Both the position numbers and the translations under genes were made by a program. Shown here one piece after another: positions 24,113-55,690 of a DNA stretch of 64,000 nucleotides; within the stretch, counting starts at the first letter, position 1; the number at the start of each line of letters is the position of its first letter. The notes below the pieces were generated by a model. It saw nothing but the letters and a program-made list of their open reading frames with translations. It searched no databases and was not told the origin of the DNA. Source of the stretch: Numida meleagris (taxonomy: Eukaryota; Chordata; Aves; Galliformes; Numididae); assembly GCF_002078875.1 (NCBI RefSeq), contig NC_034414.1, positions 17,269,471-17,333,470 on the forward strand, given 5' to 3'.

Positions 24113-24119
24113 TATATAG
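24113..24119 (+). promoter_or_regulatory. TATA-like box of secretoglobin gene 3
   Basis: TATATAG sits 92 bp upstream of the ATG at 24205. It is the only TATA-like element at a suitable distance and would start transcription near 24145. Confidence 0.5.
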
Positions 24120-24204
24120 AAGTGCTCTGTCTGCATGGCTCTAAAGCGAGTCCAGTTTGTCTTTCAGGTTAATTGTCAGTATACGGCAGGAGAACATCTC
24201 CAGA

Positions 24205-25116
24205 ATGAAACTGGCACTGCTGCTAGTGCTGACCATGTTGGCAATGTTCTGCCATTCTGGTAAGTACCACTGGCTTTAATCAACCTCTAAACAATCTGGA
24301 GAGCTCTTCACAATGTGAAAACGTAATTTACAGCCAAAGGATCGTTCCTTCCTAATTGTTTCTTATTTGCTCTTCAACTGTTCTTATCACGCACCTGTAT
24401 TCCCCACCGGAACTGCAACATTTTCTCTTGTGGAAGTTCTGAGGGCTTCTGAGTGAACGAGGCAGGGATGGCACTGCCAGGGGGCTCAGGCATGAATGGG
24501 TTTCCCAGAGAATACAGCACTATGACACACCATGCCCAGCTGTCCCCAGTACACTGCCTGCACAGTCAACAGTTCAGAGTCTGCAAGCACTTCAGCAGCA
24601 AAATGCGCCATGTAAACATATACATGTCTATGTTCTATTTTTGCATTCCAGAATAGTTTGTTTCGGTGAGTTTGGTTAATTTTCACGTTCTCCAGCTTGG
24701 CTCTTTTATGCTTTTATTCCAGCTACAGCTTCGCCTTGTGAAATCCTCCAGATAATAATGGAAAGGTTTCTCTTTGGGTCTGTTGATGAGTTTATGGATG
24801 CAGTATCTCCATTCATCACAACACCTGCTATGAATGCAATGGAAATCAGTTTGAAGAAGTGTGTGCAGGCTTCAGTCACAGACAAACAGGCTCTTGCAAT
24901 ACTGCTGGTGAGTTCTCCCTGCACACCTGCCAAGTATTATATGAGATTCACATGCAAGAATGTTGAGTGAAGGAAGTTTGAGCCATTCCTAAAGCTGACC
25001 CTTTTAAGCTTGGTCTGAGAAGGAAAAGATAGTGTCATGTATTGCTTGTATTACCGATCTTTTCCTAAACACTGTTTATTTTCTCATTCTAGACTCAGAT
25101 ACTTGGCAAGTGCTAA
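24205..25116 (+). CDS. Secretoglobin-like secreted protein 3 (three-cysteine type, 87 aa)
   Basis: Exons: 24205-24259, 24723-24907 and 25093-25116, with phases 1 and 0 as in genes 1 and 2. Residues 1-18 form the signal peptide (MKLALLLVLTMLAMFC). The core begins ATASPCEILQIIMERFLFGS. Cys24, Cys65 and Cys87 follow the family spacing; Cys87 is the last residue (ILGKC), as expected for the inter-chain bond. The closest relative in the window is gene 2 (shared SPCEI/SSHEI, GSV-E, LKKC). A secreted, dimeric, hydrophobic-ligand-binding protein is expected from the family; no ligand or tissue can be read from the sequence. Its 3' end is unusually close to the TPCN2 promoter. Confidence 0.87.
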
Positions 25117-25305
25117 AGACAACATGAATGTGGGCATCTCCTGTCTTAGAGGAGCCAAGGAGAAACCAAAGATCGGTTGCCACCTGCTTGTCCCCAAGAA
25201 CTACTCGCTGAACACTTTCTTCTCTCTCATCCTCCAGTCACTAATTACTATAAAGAACCGACCACTCCCATAGGATGCTTCGCAGATCCTCCCACTTCAC
25301 TTTTC

Positions 25306-25311
25306 AATAAA
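25306..25311 (+). terminator. Polyadenylation signal of secretoglobin gene 3
   Basis: AATAAA lies 189 bp after the stop codon. It is followed by a GT/T-rich tract (tttgttcctcctctttcagtgtt). This is the last secretoglobin signal before the TPCN2 CpG island. Confidence 0.75.
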
Positions 25312-25384
25312 CACAACGCAATTCAGCCCTTTGTTCCTCCTCTTTCAGTGTTCGCTTTCAGAAACGATCTAGCCAGGTCCCTGT

Positions 25385-25458
25385 CCTTGCAGGGCAGTTG
25401 GACTAGGTGACCTTTACAGGTTCTTTCCAACGCTAAGAATTCCACGATGCTGTGATCA
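25385..25458 (+). repeat. CR1 LINE 3' terminal fragment
   Basis: Sense CR1 end: gcagggcagttggactaggt gacctttacaggttctttccaac, then ccacgatgctgtgatc. It separates the secretoglobin 3 poly(A) site from the TPCN2 CpG island. Confidence 0.8.
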
Positions 25459-25575
25459 TTTGCAATAACAGCGCTCGCACTCCCTCACCTCCACCCGCAC
25501 ATCCCACACCGCCCCCCCCACCCCCCCCGCTGCTGAGGGGGCGGTGCCGGCCCTCGCTCCGCCTCCCCCGGCGCA

Positions 25576-25605
25576 GTGCCGTGCCGTGCCGTGCCGTGCC
25601 GTGCC
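25576..25605 (+). repeat. (GTGCC)6 pentanucleotide microsatellite in the TPCN2 promoter/leader
   Basis: Six uninterrupted GTGCC units are followed by an imperfect seventh (gcggtgcc). The repeat ends 67 bp before the start codon and 11 bp before the CACGTG box. Copy number is probably variable between individuals, which is inference. Confidence 0.85.
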
Positions 25606-25614
25606 GCGGTGCCG

Positions 25615-25624
25615 GTCACGTGCT
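25615..25624 (+). promoter_or_regulatory. TPCN2: CACGTG E-box, CLEAR/M-box-like, in the TPCN2 promoter
   Basis: GTCACGTGCT matches 8 of 10 positions of the CLEAR palindrome (GTCACGTGAC), which binds TFEB/TFE3/MITF and drives lysosomal genes. It lies about 50 bp upstream of the TPCN2 start codon. TPC2 is a lysosomal and melanosomal channel, so the site fits the gene's role. Function is inferred from the motif only. Confidence 0.6.
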
Positions 25625-25672
25625 GCCAGGGTGGCTGCCCCTGGCCGGGCCGGCTCGGAGCGAGCCGAGCTG

Positions 25673-45678
<20,006 letters not shown>

Positions 45679-48305
45679 CTGGTGGGAAGGATGGACTAAT
45701 TTAGACCTCTGTTTTTTTGAGGTTGTCAGCTGGAAGAAACGGAATGGATTTTCTGTGAGGTGCTGTTGGGAGAGGCTTGCAGGGCAGTACGTAAGGCTTT
45801 GCTTGGCAATTCTCTGCCGGAAGGATGTTTTTAATTGTTCATATTTGAATCCTTGCTATTCTGACTTGATTTTAAGTTGCAATTTTAGAGGAGTATTGCA
45901 GCTATTATTTTTATAAACTGTTGGTATCAGAAAGTTTTATTTTCTTTTTTAAGAAGGGAAAGCATGTTAAAAGGACAGTGCACTTTAAAACGTGAACTTT
46001 GTAACCACTAAGCCTGCTAGCTGGAAAAGCACAAGAAAATGGAGCTGCCTTTCCTAGTAGGGGAGTGTGGAGAGGGCTGTACTCTGCAGTTGATGAATGG
46101 ATTAGGCAGGGCCAGAACAAAATCCTTCATCTTTTTGTAGGGAGGTTGAAACACTATTTTCATTGAAACATGACACCAGCCTGTCTTACTAAATTTACAG
46201 GAGATAATCACTTTAGAACACAATTAATTTCAACTCATAGTTGGACTTAATCACATGGAGTGTCTACTTCACACCTCTTTCATTTGATCTAGGGTTTGTG
46301 CTGGTTGCTTTGAAAGCAATAATAAGTTCAAATGGAAAAATTACATTTATGATTTTCAGTGCGATAAGACTGAGCTATCCTTTAGGGTAAATATTCTCAT
46401 GTTGCTTGTCAGTGAACTCTTCCTTTAACTTTTCCTTCCAAATCCTGTTTTACACCGTATCGTGTTCCATAAAACAGCTGAGGGGAATGAACTTTGGCCA
46501 GATGTAGCATCATGATCGCTGTGTGTCTCCCTTCTTAAAGGGGGGGGGGAGTAGAGCTGAGTGGGTTAATCAAAGTGCTTAGCAGTTCAGATTTTCTTCT
46601 GAGTGTTGCTGTGGCTTTGTAGCCACGTGCTGTATACCTGGGTAATACTTCCTGTGTAAATGCCTTGGTCAACATATCTAAAGTTGAGAATTAATGGTAA
46701 GTTACGTCTACGTGCTTCTTGTTATCCCTTGGTATTTCTCTAAAAACAGGTGCTTATGTTTAATTCTTTGTCACATAACTAGTAAGTCACTATCACAACT
46801 AGACACAATCCCAACTTAAATTCTTGTATGTGAAAATGAAACTATATTTTGAGGCACTGAATTTTCATTGAGTCACTTGTCACTAAAATAGACAGTGGTT
46901 CTCTGCACTGGCAAAGGCCTGGGGAAGGTAAGTGGCTGTAGAACACCAATGAACTTAGGAGTTATCTGATCCTTTTTAGATAACCAAATGTTATAGAAAG
47001 TGCCAAGTAGTCATCCTATGTACTTTTTTCCTCTTCTAGTTTTGTCATCAGTTTTTTTCTAGTTTCCTCTCGCTAATACAGGAAAGAATCTGGGATAATG
47101 GTGCAACAAGCTCAGAAGTGTATTTCTGCATTATTGCACTATTTAAAAATTATTTGGTGGTTCTTGTCTGTTTCTTTATCACTAATTTTCCTTGTGCTTT
47201 AGACAAAATGCATGTCTTGTGGTTTGCATATGTATATGACAATCTCAGCTGAGCTCTGTGCCATGCAGCAATCTTTCTTCTGTAATTCTGTACCTTAAGC
47301 CATGCTGTTGTCTTGTGTTCACTCTTGTCTCTATTCCTTAATAATCCAATGAGTAACTTGATTGCACAGGTTTCAGGGGGCATTACTGTGCTTATTTTCT
47401 GTCATGAACTTGAAACACAGATTATAGCGAGTAGATAGAAGGCACCAGCACACTTCTGTATTTGATTTTGCTTTTGTCAGTGTGATTTCTGGTTTTTGAA
47501 CTTTTGATGGATCACAAACACCGATTTATTGGCACTGTTAATGGAGTTATACTCTCTTGACCTTTTTACTCAATCATCTTTTTCATTTTGGACTTCTCTG
47601 AATACTTGGAGAAGCCACTTGGCCTGGCCAAAAGGTTGGTGGCCCTTTCCTACCTGCATGCAAGCTTAAATATTGCGGGTTTTTTTTTTTTAAGACTTCT
47701 CTTTGTCCATTACATTCCACTACAATCTACCAAAGCAACATGAATTGGTGTGCATTATCATCATCAGTGCCTCTGCAATGCAGTCTTCACATCTGCACAA
47801 AGGTGAAGAAGGCTCTCTGAAGGGAATAGTCTTAGTCTTGTTCTTGTTTCACAGTTATGTAATAGATGGGAAGTTTAATTAGAAGTTAATATAAAACTGT
47901 GGTAGTTTTGTAATGGCAGTTGTACTGAAAGATGTAAATGACCGCAGGTCTTGCACAATAATTGTATAAATCATGACAATTAATGTAACTGGGTAAAATT
48001 TGAGGTTTGTATTATTACAAAGGTTTCTTCTTAAAATATGAAAGTAATTGAGCTGTTGAAATGATTCCTGTGGTTTGTTTTCTTTCCGTGTCCCATAGCT
48101 ACGGAATTCTCTGTTTCTAGAGGCATGTTAGTATCATCTGTAGGTACTTATGCTTAACATTTAAGGTGAATCTTCCTTGGAACTGAGTCAGGATGTTGGG
48201 CAGCTTGGTTTCCATTTTCATTTTAGTCTTTGATGCATCTGCACACTGGATTTTCCTTCCTTGGTTCTCCCTGCGAGGATCAGTGCAGTATGTGTTCTCA
48301 TTGCA
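45679..48305. other. TPCN2 3' flank, extent of 3' UTR unresolved
   Basis: The sequence after the TPCN2 stop has no canonical AATAAA or ATTAAA that I could find; TATAAA-type variants occur near 45911 and 47969. A G10 run is at 46540-46549. There is no recognisable gene or repeat; the open frames here are short and overlap at random. Confidence 0.5.
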
Positions 48306-48620
48306 CTTCACAGAATTGTTTGAGTTGGAAGGGACCTTTAAAGGCTGTTTGGTCCAACTCTCCAGCAATGAGCAGGGGCACCTACACTAGATCAGGTGCT
48401 CAGAGCCCCATCCAGCCTGACCTTGAATGCCTCCATGGACAGGGCATCCACCACCTCTCTGGGCAACCTGTGTGGGTGCCTTATCATTTAAAAAAAAAAA
48501 AAAAAAAAAAGCTGTTTCCTTATGTCCAACCTAAATCTCCCGTCCTTTAGTTTGAAACCATTTCGCCTTGTCCTATCACAACAGACCCTGCTAAGGAGTC
48601 TATCCCTTTCTTTCTTCAAC
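48306..48620 (-). repeat. CR1 LINE 3' fragment with internal A-tract
   Basis: Antisense CR1: cacagaattgtttgagttgg aagggacc, cacctacactagatcaggtg ctcag, catccaccacctctctgggc aacctg, and after the A-tract ccttatgtccaacctaaatc tccc and ccttgtcctatcacaacag. A run of 21 A (48490-48510) interrupts it at the place where the consensus has a short A-rich motif. Confidence 0.93.
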
Positions 48621-51600
48621 TGGGACAGATCTCACACAAAATGTGTCAGAGTCCATGACAATTTTTTGAACTTGGTTATGTTTTTTAAGAATAGGACAAA
48701 ATCAATTCTAGGTCAAGCTCAAGGCCTATTAAGTTTGCTAATGTCTCTGATAGTTGCTTAGTTGAAGCATGTAGGAACCAAAGCTAACATGTGACCTTGC
48801 CTTGTTAATCAGGCACAGATTTTTGCTAGTTGCCAAAGGATTCCTTAATCAGCAACCTGTTGGCTAATTGGAGATTCCTCAGGTGTTTTTTATTCCTCAC
48901 CTGCTATGAATTTGTACTATTTAAAGACTTAAGGGTGATGGGACAGAGAAGAGAGAATTCAAATGTTCTCTGTTTCAGTTGAAACATGGAAACAGTGATC
49001 ATTTTCACTAGCATGTGTAAGTATGAAAAAGTTTTAAAAGCTGCAAATAGGGCAGCCAGTGTAACTTCGGTAACTGGGCAGAAGCTGCAGGCAAAAGAAG
49101 AAATACCCTCTTGGATTTCAAGGGATTATGTGAGTAGAGTACGCAAGGCTTGCTTTCTTGACCTCTCTATGTTGCACTGGTGGGGACTATTGATTAGTAA
49201 ACTCTGAAATATAAGGTGAAGGTATCTTACATCTTGTTTAAGCCTGTCTGTGTACCACGAGCAGTAGCATCTGTACGTAGTGTTACCATGACTTCTGCTA
49301 TTGCTTAATGTTCTTTTAGTCAGATGAAGTCATTTCAGTTTTCCATCTGTCTTGGCTTTTTATTGAAAAGGAAATAAATATAGGTGTCTGCATGTGCTCT
49401 TTATGTAGGCGTGTTGATGACTTTTGCTTTCCCTAGAGTTTTCTTTAAATAGCAGGCCTTCCGCCCGAGGGGAGATCAAATGGTTTGGACTTAATCTGCA
49501 GTCTTTTAAATGTTTGGAGACATCTATTATATGAGTAGAAGTATTTTTCAGTGGGGGAGGGAAGAGATTTGGTTTCAGTTTCAGCTCTAAGCACCACATA
49601 GGATGCTGTTTCCAAATGACATTGATAACCTAGAGGAAATAGCCAAAATTATGGATGGAAAATTTAATGAAGACAAACTATTAGAATTTAAAAATACAGC
49701 CTGGGAGAATAAGTGGTATTAGAGGACAAATCTTAGAGGGCTTAGGTATCTGAAAGGTTAAATGAAAAGTACCTTTCTGTAACTTGCTTTGGAATTCTAG
49801 TTTTGGAATGGCATTCCAGTGTTGGGCCCCACATTTTAAAATAAACAGTCTGGGGGAGGCATTTGTTACAGGACGGTAACAGAGGTCATAAGAGATTTGG
49901 AAACTGAGTTGGGAAGAATTTCGAGGAGGTGATTTGTTCAGGCAAACAAGAAATGGGCAGATGTATTTGCTGTTTAAAAAGCTATGAGTGATTTGAGAAG
50001 GATGATCCGTTTATGCTGTGTAATCTCTTTGTGCTGATCGTAGGAGAAATCATAGCTTGGATTTCGTCAGGAAGAGTTTCTAGCAGTGAGGAGCTGCTGC
50101 TGACTCTGAGCATGGAGTATGGGAGGTCACAGATTCCCTTTGCTTGAGGCCCTCTTAGGAAACGGTTTGTCGGTCACCTGCTCCAGCTTTGTCTGGATGT
50201 TTGTGAACCTGCCCCTGATGGAGATGCATCCGCTGGTCCCTGAGATCCCATCCCGCCCACCTCTCTCTGATTTCACTGGAGAGAATTCCCATGGCTGTAA
50301 CAAACTCAGCTTTTGTTGTTAGAGCGTGTGCTGTTGGATCTAGCTAATGGCTTACAAATGCTTACAGTAAAGAAGATTTTTACAAGAAGGGATATTGAAA
50401 AATATCCACCCTCAGCCTCCTTCAGTCAAGCAGGAATGTGAAATGTAGTTGCATGTGCTATGTCTCTGATAATCAGCCTAACTTTCCCCAGGTGCCCCCA
50501 TCACCTCCTCATTGCAGACGCAGTTTTTCCCACTTGGTTCCCTTTAATCTTGTTTCTACATATCTCGCCCTCTTTGGACAAGAGGAATAATGTACTGCCC
50601 TTCTATCAGTCTGTTTTTGCTCATTGGTAAGACAAGCACAGAAGACAGATCCTTCTTGTGGTGAGAAGGCTTAATTTGGGCACTCTGCTCTACTTGTGAC
50701 CAGTTGTCACAAAATGCATGAGATGTTCTTTGACGTGTTAGCTCTTCTGTCAAACTTGCTTTGGTGAGTGAGTTTAAAGATTACCGGGGGACAATGTATG
50801 GTGTGGTTGTTAGAATGAAGCAGCTAGAAAATGTTATAACAAGTAAAGCTGCGCTGTTGGGAGTTGTATTAATTAAAATTGGTATGGTGATTCACTGTAT
50901 CCAAGGTGACTGAGGATTAAAAGCTTTTTGATGAGAATTGAGCACTTAGACTGCAGGTGGCAGAAGAGGTGACGGTTCAAAGACACTGGTGTGCTCAGCA
51001 TCATTAGTCTGTTCGTAGAAAGCAAGAGAATGCGTTTCTGAACTGTGTACTGGGCTTTCTTGCATCATCCAGGGTTACCGTTGCTTATTTTGAAAGATAA
51101 AATTTATCATGGAGTATTTAAATAACAGAGCTGGTAATGGGAAATCTGTTGCAAGGCCAGGAATAAATACCAAATCTTCAGGCTTCGTTAATCACAAGCC
51201 TCACATCTCATGCTATTCTTAAGTCTTTTTCTGTGTTCATAGAACTACTGTTTTCACAGCATAAAATGAGAGAAAATGTTCAGCCTCAAGGCTAAGATGG
51301 CACTCTGCATGTACTAGGTGCATAGTGATGGGTGCAGCTGGGGGGGACCACCTGTAGTTATCACCTGGAAAGCTAATCAGAACAATTTCATGCCTGCATA
51401 TAAAATGGAGTCACAAGGAGCAATAAGCATGTATGTTTTTAAAAAGTGTCTTAGTGGACTAAAATTTTTGTCATTCTGTAAGAAAATCCATCATGGTGTT
51501 ACCTGTATTTTATATACATTTGTTTTCCAAAGGTAGCAGAATGTTTTTTTTTGCCAAGCATTACCCATGTTATTTACTAAATAAATCTAAGCATCTGTTC

Positions 51601-53680
51601 AGTTTTCTATTTCTATCTATTTATGTAGCTTATTTGCAATTATTTTCATATCCACTCCTACACTTTTCCACAGCAATTTTTTGTTGAACTTCAGACTGTA
51701 AGTTGAAGACGATTGTAGCTTGTAACAGCCTTGGTCAACTTTTTTGCATTAGGCCAGTGGAGCAGGTGTTGTCTTTGTTCTGCAAGGATACTTTCATGGC
51801 CCTCATCACTGCATTATTTGAGTGCCTCCCAAGTACTTCACAGAAAACATCCTGTTGGAATAGGAACATATGACTATCCTTATTTTACAGATGATCAGCT
51901 GAGATATTTGGTGATCTGCCCATAGCTGAGCTCAAAATTCATGGGAGAGTTCGGAATAAAACCTGGAGTTCCTGCTCATGGCTCTCACTAACAGACAATG
52001 CTGCCTTCTTTCTTTGCACAGCTGTGAACTTCAGGTGTAGATGATGATGATGTTTCCAGTCAGTTGGTTTACAGTTTTGCTGCTGCCTATTCTTGTTTCT
52101 AACTTGTCTTTACATTGTTTTAAAACTGCAGAAGTATCCTGCAGCCTCTCAACTTCTAACTTTGTTTCCTATCTTACAAAAAAAGGAGAGCGATCGCTGC
52201 TCTGCTACCTCATTTATAAATATTGAGTAGAAACAATTTGAGGCTGACCCATGTGCTAGAAGTTTAGTAAATATAACACAGCTACAAGATCATAGTACCC
52301 AAGGCGCTACTGTATCTGTACAAAAAAAAACCCAAAAAAAAACAAAAAACAGCCAGGATGACCATCCAGAGCAACCTTTATTTGACAGCTCCTGTTATCA
52401 CTGCTGTCAGACCTGGCACTCACTTTAGGAATGCTTAGTTTTTCCTTAGCGTCGTCTCTCTTTGTACTGCTTGTGTTTTGCTCTTTGAGATAAAAATGGA
52501 TGCCCTGCCTTCTCAGAGCTGGTGAGTGCCTGCAGCAGCATACTAAATTTTGAAAACTATATCCAATTGTCCTGCATCATCTTACAAAGGACCGTCAGCC
52601 TATAAGAGGATGGAAATTGATATAAAAATAGAGCACATTTTTAACACTGAAGTCTATAGTATAGTAAGGGTGAGTGTCTGTAACATGAAATACAATCTCT
52701 AATGCGACTGCGGGTTGCTAAGCTGGATGCAGAAATTAGAGTCAAATAGTGAGGGTTGTGTTACGTAGGCTGTCGGGTCGGGTAAGCATATAAACCCATT
52801 CTGGTCTTAAAGTTAGGGCTGTTGTGCAGGAGTCTGGCTAAAATCAGAGTGAGTTCTGCTTGCATCTGGAACAGAATTATAGCTTCTTGTGTGATGCAGA
52901 ACTGTAACACTATAGCGTTGAACTGAGTGGTGGTAGTACAACAATGGTCTCATACAATGAGCATCTTACTGAGGTGAGCTGGGAAGCCAGTCTAACCTGT
53001 ATGATTTTAGATGTTATGTTTCCTTCTTGTGTTTAGGAATGAATTGCTTCCACACGCGGTGAACTGAGCTGTTGCCAGTACTCTTATGAAGTAATGATCT
53101 TAGAAAGTAAAGCTTAGCTCTTTAATGTGGCTTGCCTTACCTATTTAATACCAGTGAGAAAAATCTTACATTTCACCTAAACTACGAGTGTTTAGTTTCC
53201 AGCATCCTGGATAATTGGTAGCTTGTCTGAAAAGACTTGAACAATTACTCGCTATAGAAAAATGACTCTAAAGAACTTCTCTGTGGAAACCAAAGGTAAA
53301 GGTGTTGAATCTGGACAATAAAACTTAGATCAAAGTAGCCAGTGGGAAGGGCTGTGAGAGGAGCAGATTGTCCTTTAAGCTTCACCATGTTGTGCAGGGT
53401 GTTACCTCTCTCTTCCTCTAATCAAATTTCATGAAGAAAGTAAAGCTATTCTTCCCTGTTGTAATTCAATCAGAGCCCTCCGCTAGATCACCAGGAAAGC
53501 ACCTGCCCTTCTTGCTTCAGATTTGGTAGATAGAACCCAGTTTTTTTTTTTTTATAGCAGTTAGTTAATCCATAACCAAAGCGTGAGCCTACAGCGGCAC
53601 CTGCCATGCAGGTGAGCTTTCAGTCTTGTTAATGTATAAATATATATAGATTTTTGTATTAAACTCGCACACTTGCATGC
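48621..53680. other. Intergenic, no gene recognised
   Basis: AT-rich sequence with short open frames only. The stretch 49610-50030 has a faint resemblance to an old CR1-like internal segment (a gggccccacattt block followed by aggtcataagagatttgg). A short A-rich interrupted tract lies at 52321-52349. Nothing else stands out. Confidence 0.45.
49610..50030 (+). repeat. Possible very old CR1/L3-like internal fragment
   Basis: Loose similarity by eye to the region of avian CR1 that reads ctgggcccc, then cattgaggt and ctgg-g-gtgt-ca-agaa. Divergence is high and no terminus is present. This is a weak call. Confidence 0.25.
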
Positions 53681-54187
53681 TCAATAGTGATCATCATAAG
53701 TAGAATTTAATAAAATGAGGTCATAAATGCCTAATGTGCTTTTTGTTGGGCAATAAAATTGCCCACGTGTTGCAATTGAGGTCTGAAGTGAACTTGCTTG
53801 CTGGGGCCTCTTTAGGGTACATACAAAGACCAACTGAGCACATGAAAAATGTTTTTCATGCTGTTTTTTTTTTTTCTCCCTTTTGGTCCACTGGCCTTTC
53901 CTCAACTGTCTTGGGTTGGTGCCCGTTGTAATATTTACTGCCATCAAACTCTGCTTTGGAATTAGGCACGCATTTGAAACATCTGCAGTTCTGAGGCCCT
54001 CCACTGTGACTATTAAGCTTTTGTCTCTGGCATTTTCCAAAGTCCTTGATTCTCTTCTGGTCTCCTGAGTGATCCTGATACAGTCCTCTAGAGTTCTGTA
54101 AAGCAGGCTCCTGTACTTTCTAATATTACAAATATTGGAAAGTGAAGCGTGGGTTGAAGGCCTAACTTCACGTGTAATGTTTTCCAA
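53681..54187 (-). other. Unassigned 168-codon open frame
   Basis: The longest open frame downstream of TPCN2, starting MENITREVRPSTHASLSNIC. It is rich in Arg, Thr and Ser with a KREKKKKQ patch, and no domain is recognised. It contains the A-tract complementary to a T11 run, which argues against coding. It has no TATA box or splice context that I can identify. It is most likely a chance frame. Confidence 0.12.
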
Positions 54188-54899
54188 AACTGACTGATGT
54201 TTAGGTAGCTACTGAAATTTGTGTGTGGAGGACCTTATATTCAGTTCTCCCCAAAGATTCACGCATGTGATGTCTTAATTTGTGTAGGGGCGGGATGTTA
54301 CCTGGCTTAGCACAAGGCACTCATGAACAGACGTTCAGGGAGGATGCATCTGATTTGCTGAAAAAAAGGGTTAAGTTAAATCCCATGTAGATAGGATGAT
54401 GTTTCAGGTAAGTAAAAGCGTACGGAGGAATCGCACTGAGACAAAGGGATTTTTTTTTTTTTAAGGAGGAATTAAATGAGCTTTGTCCTAGCTATGCTGT
54501 GTTGCACAACTATGTTTTCTGTGGCCACCAGCAGGTCGGTGTGCTAAAAGACCAGCTGATGTTTTACAGAACAAACTCTTGATGGAATGTTTGCAAGGAC
54601 CACCCCATACATGAGACTGTCAAGTGGTGTTATGGTGTCTCATGGCCTTTACTGATACTGCATTTTGATGACCATTGGTGATGGCTCCGCAATTTCATTG
54701 TAGGACTGTGATGAATACATTCCTGTAGAAGGGATGCTTTGAATGTTATTAGATCTTGTTCCCTGTCTTGCACCTTGTGATGCTATTCACACTCAAGAGT
54801 ATGTAAAACGCTGCCATTTGAGTTTGGAAGTACCTTACTTCAGAGGAGGGCTTACAGTGGTTAATTGGACTGGAGCCCTCTGATTAACACAGTGTGCTT

Positions 54900-55000
54900 T
54901 GAATCATAGAATCATAGAGGTCTTTTCCAACCTTGGACTAGATGATCTTTGAGTCACCACCTGTCCACGTACCACCAGTATTGCCCACAATATTGAAAAA
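54900..55000. repeat. Rearranged CR1 3' end
   Basis: Antisense terminus aatcatagaatcatag is followed directly by sense-oriented pieces aggtcttttccaacctt and ggactagatgatctttgag, in an order not found in intact CR1. It may be two fragments joined or a small inversion. Confidence 0.65.
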
Positions 55001-55587
55001 TATGCAATACTGAACAATGTTGAGATATGAGATGCCTTTCATTGTACAAGGTTATAGTCACAATGCAGTGTTTCTGTAAGTATGTAACTGGTTAATTGCA
55101 TCTTAGTGGGTTAACTGTAACTTAAAAATGAGTACTCCTGTGGAAGATTGTGGTAGGTCAGACTCAGTGCTCTAGAAATGCTCTCAGGATACATTCTAAA
55201 AATCAATACAAATGCTGTTTGTTAAGATACAAATAAATAATATGAAATGTAGACTCATTTGAGCTCATTTAAAATATAATGCTGTTTATTTGTGAGGATG
55301 CCATGTTACAGAAGGCCATATAAGACAATAAACATCGAAGTTACTTCATTCTTTTGAAAAGGAATGCAAACTAACAAAAGCTTGTGAAAATGAATCTGTA
55401 CTTGTCAACCTCAATTCTGAGGTTCAGTTTTCCGTGGTGCTTTGCTCATATGAACATTAAAAATGAACAAGAATTAAGCTCACTGTATTCTTTCAGCTCT
55501 TGTTTCTGTTTCAGGTTGCGACTGAGAGTGTAGGAATAAATAAAAAATGATCAGTGTTATCTGCTGATATCACTTAAGGAAATTTGC

Positions 55588-55690
55588 AGAATCATAGAAT
55601 AGCCTGGGTTGGAAGGGACCTATGTAGGTCATGGAGTCCGCCTTGACTGATGTATAGGACTCGTCTCCAGAGTTTCCCAGTCACGAACTA
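55588..55690 (-). repeat. CR1 LINE 3' fragment
   Basis: Antisense CR1 end: gaatcatagaatagcctggg ttggaagggacc, then aggtcatggagtcc. The right side fades into unassigned sequence. Confidence 0.8.
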
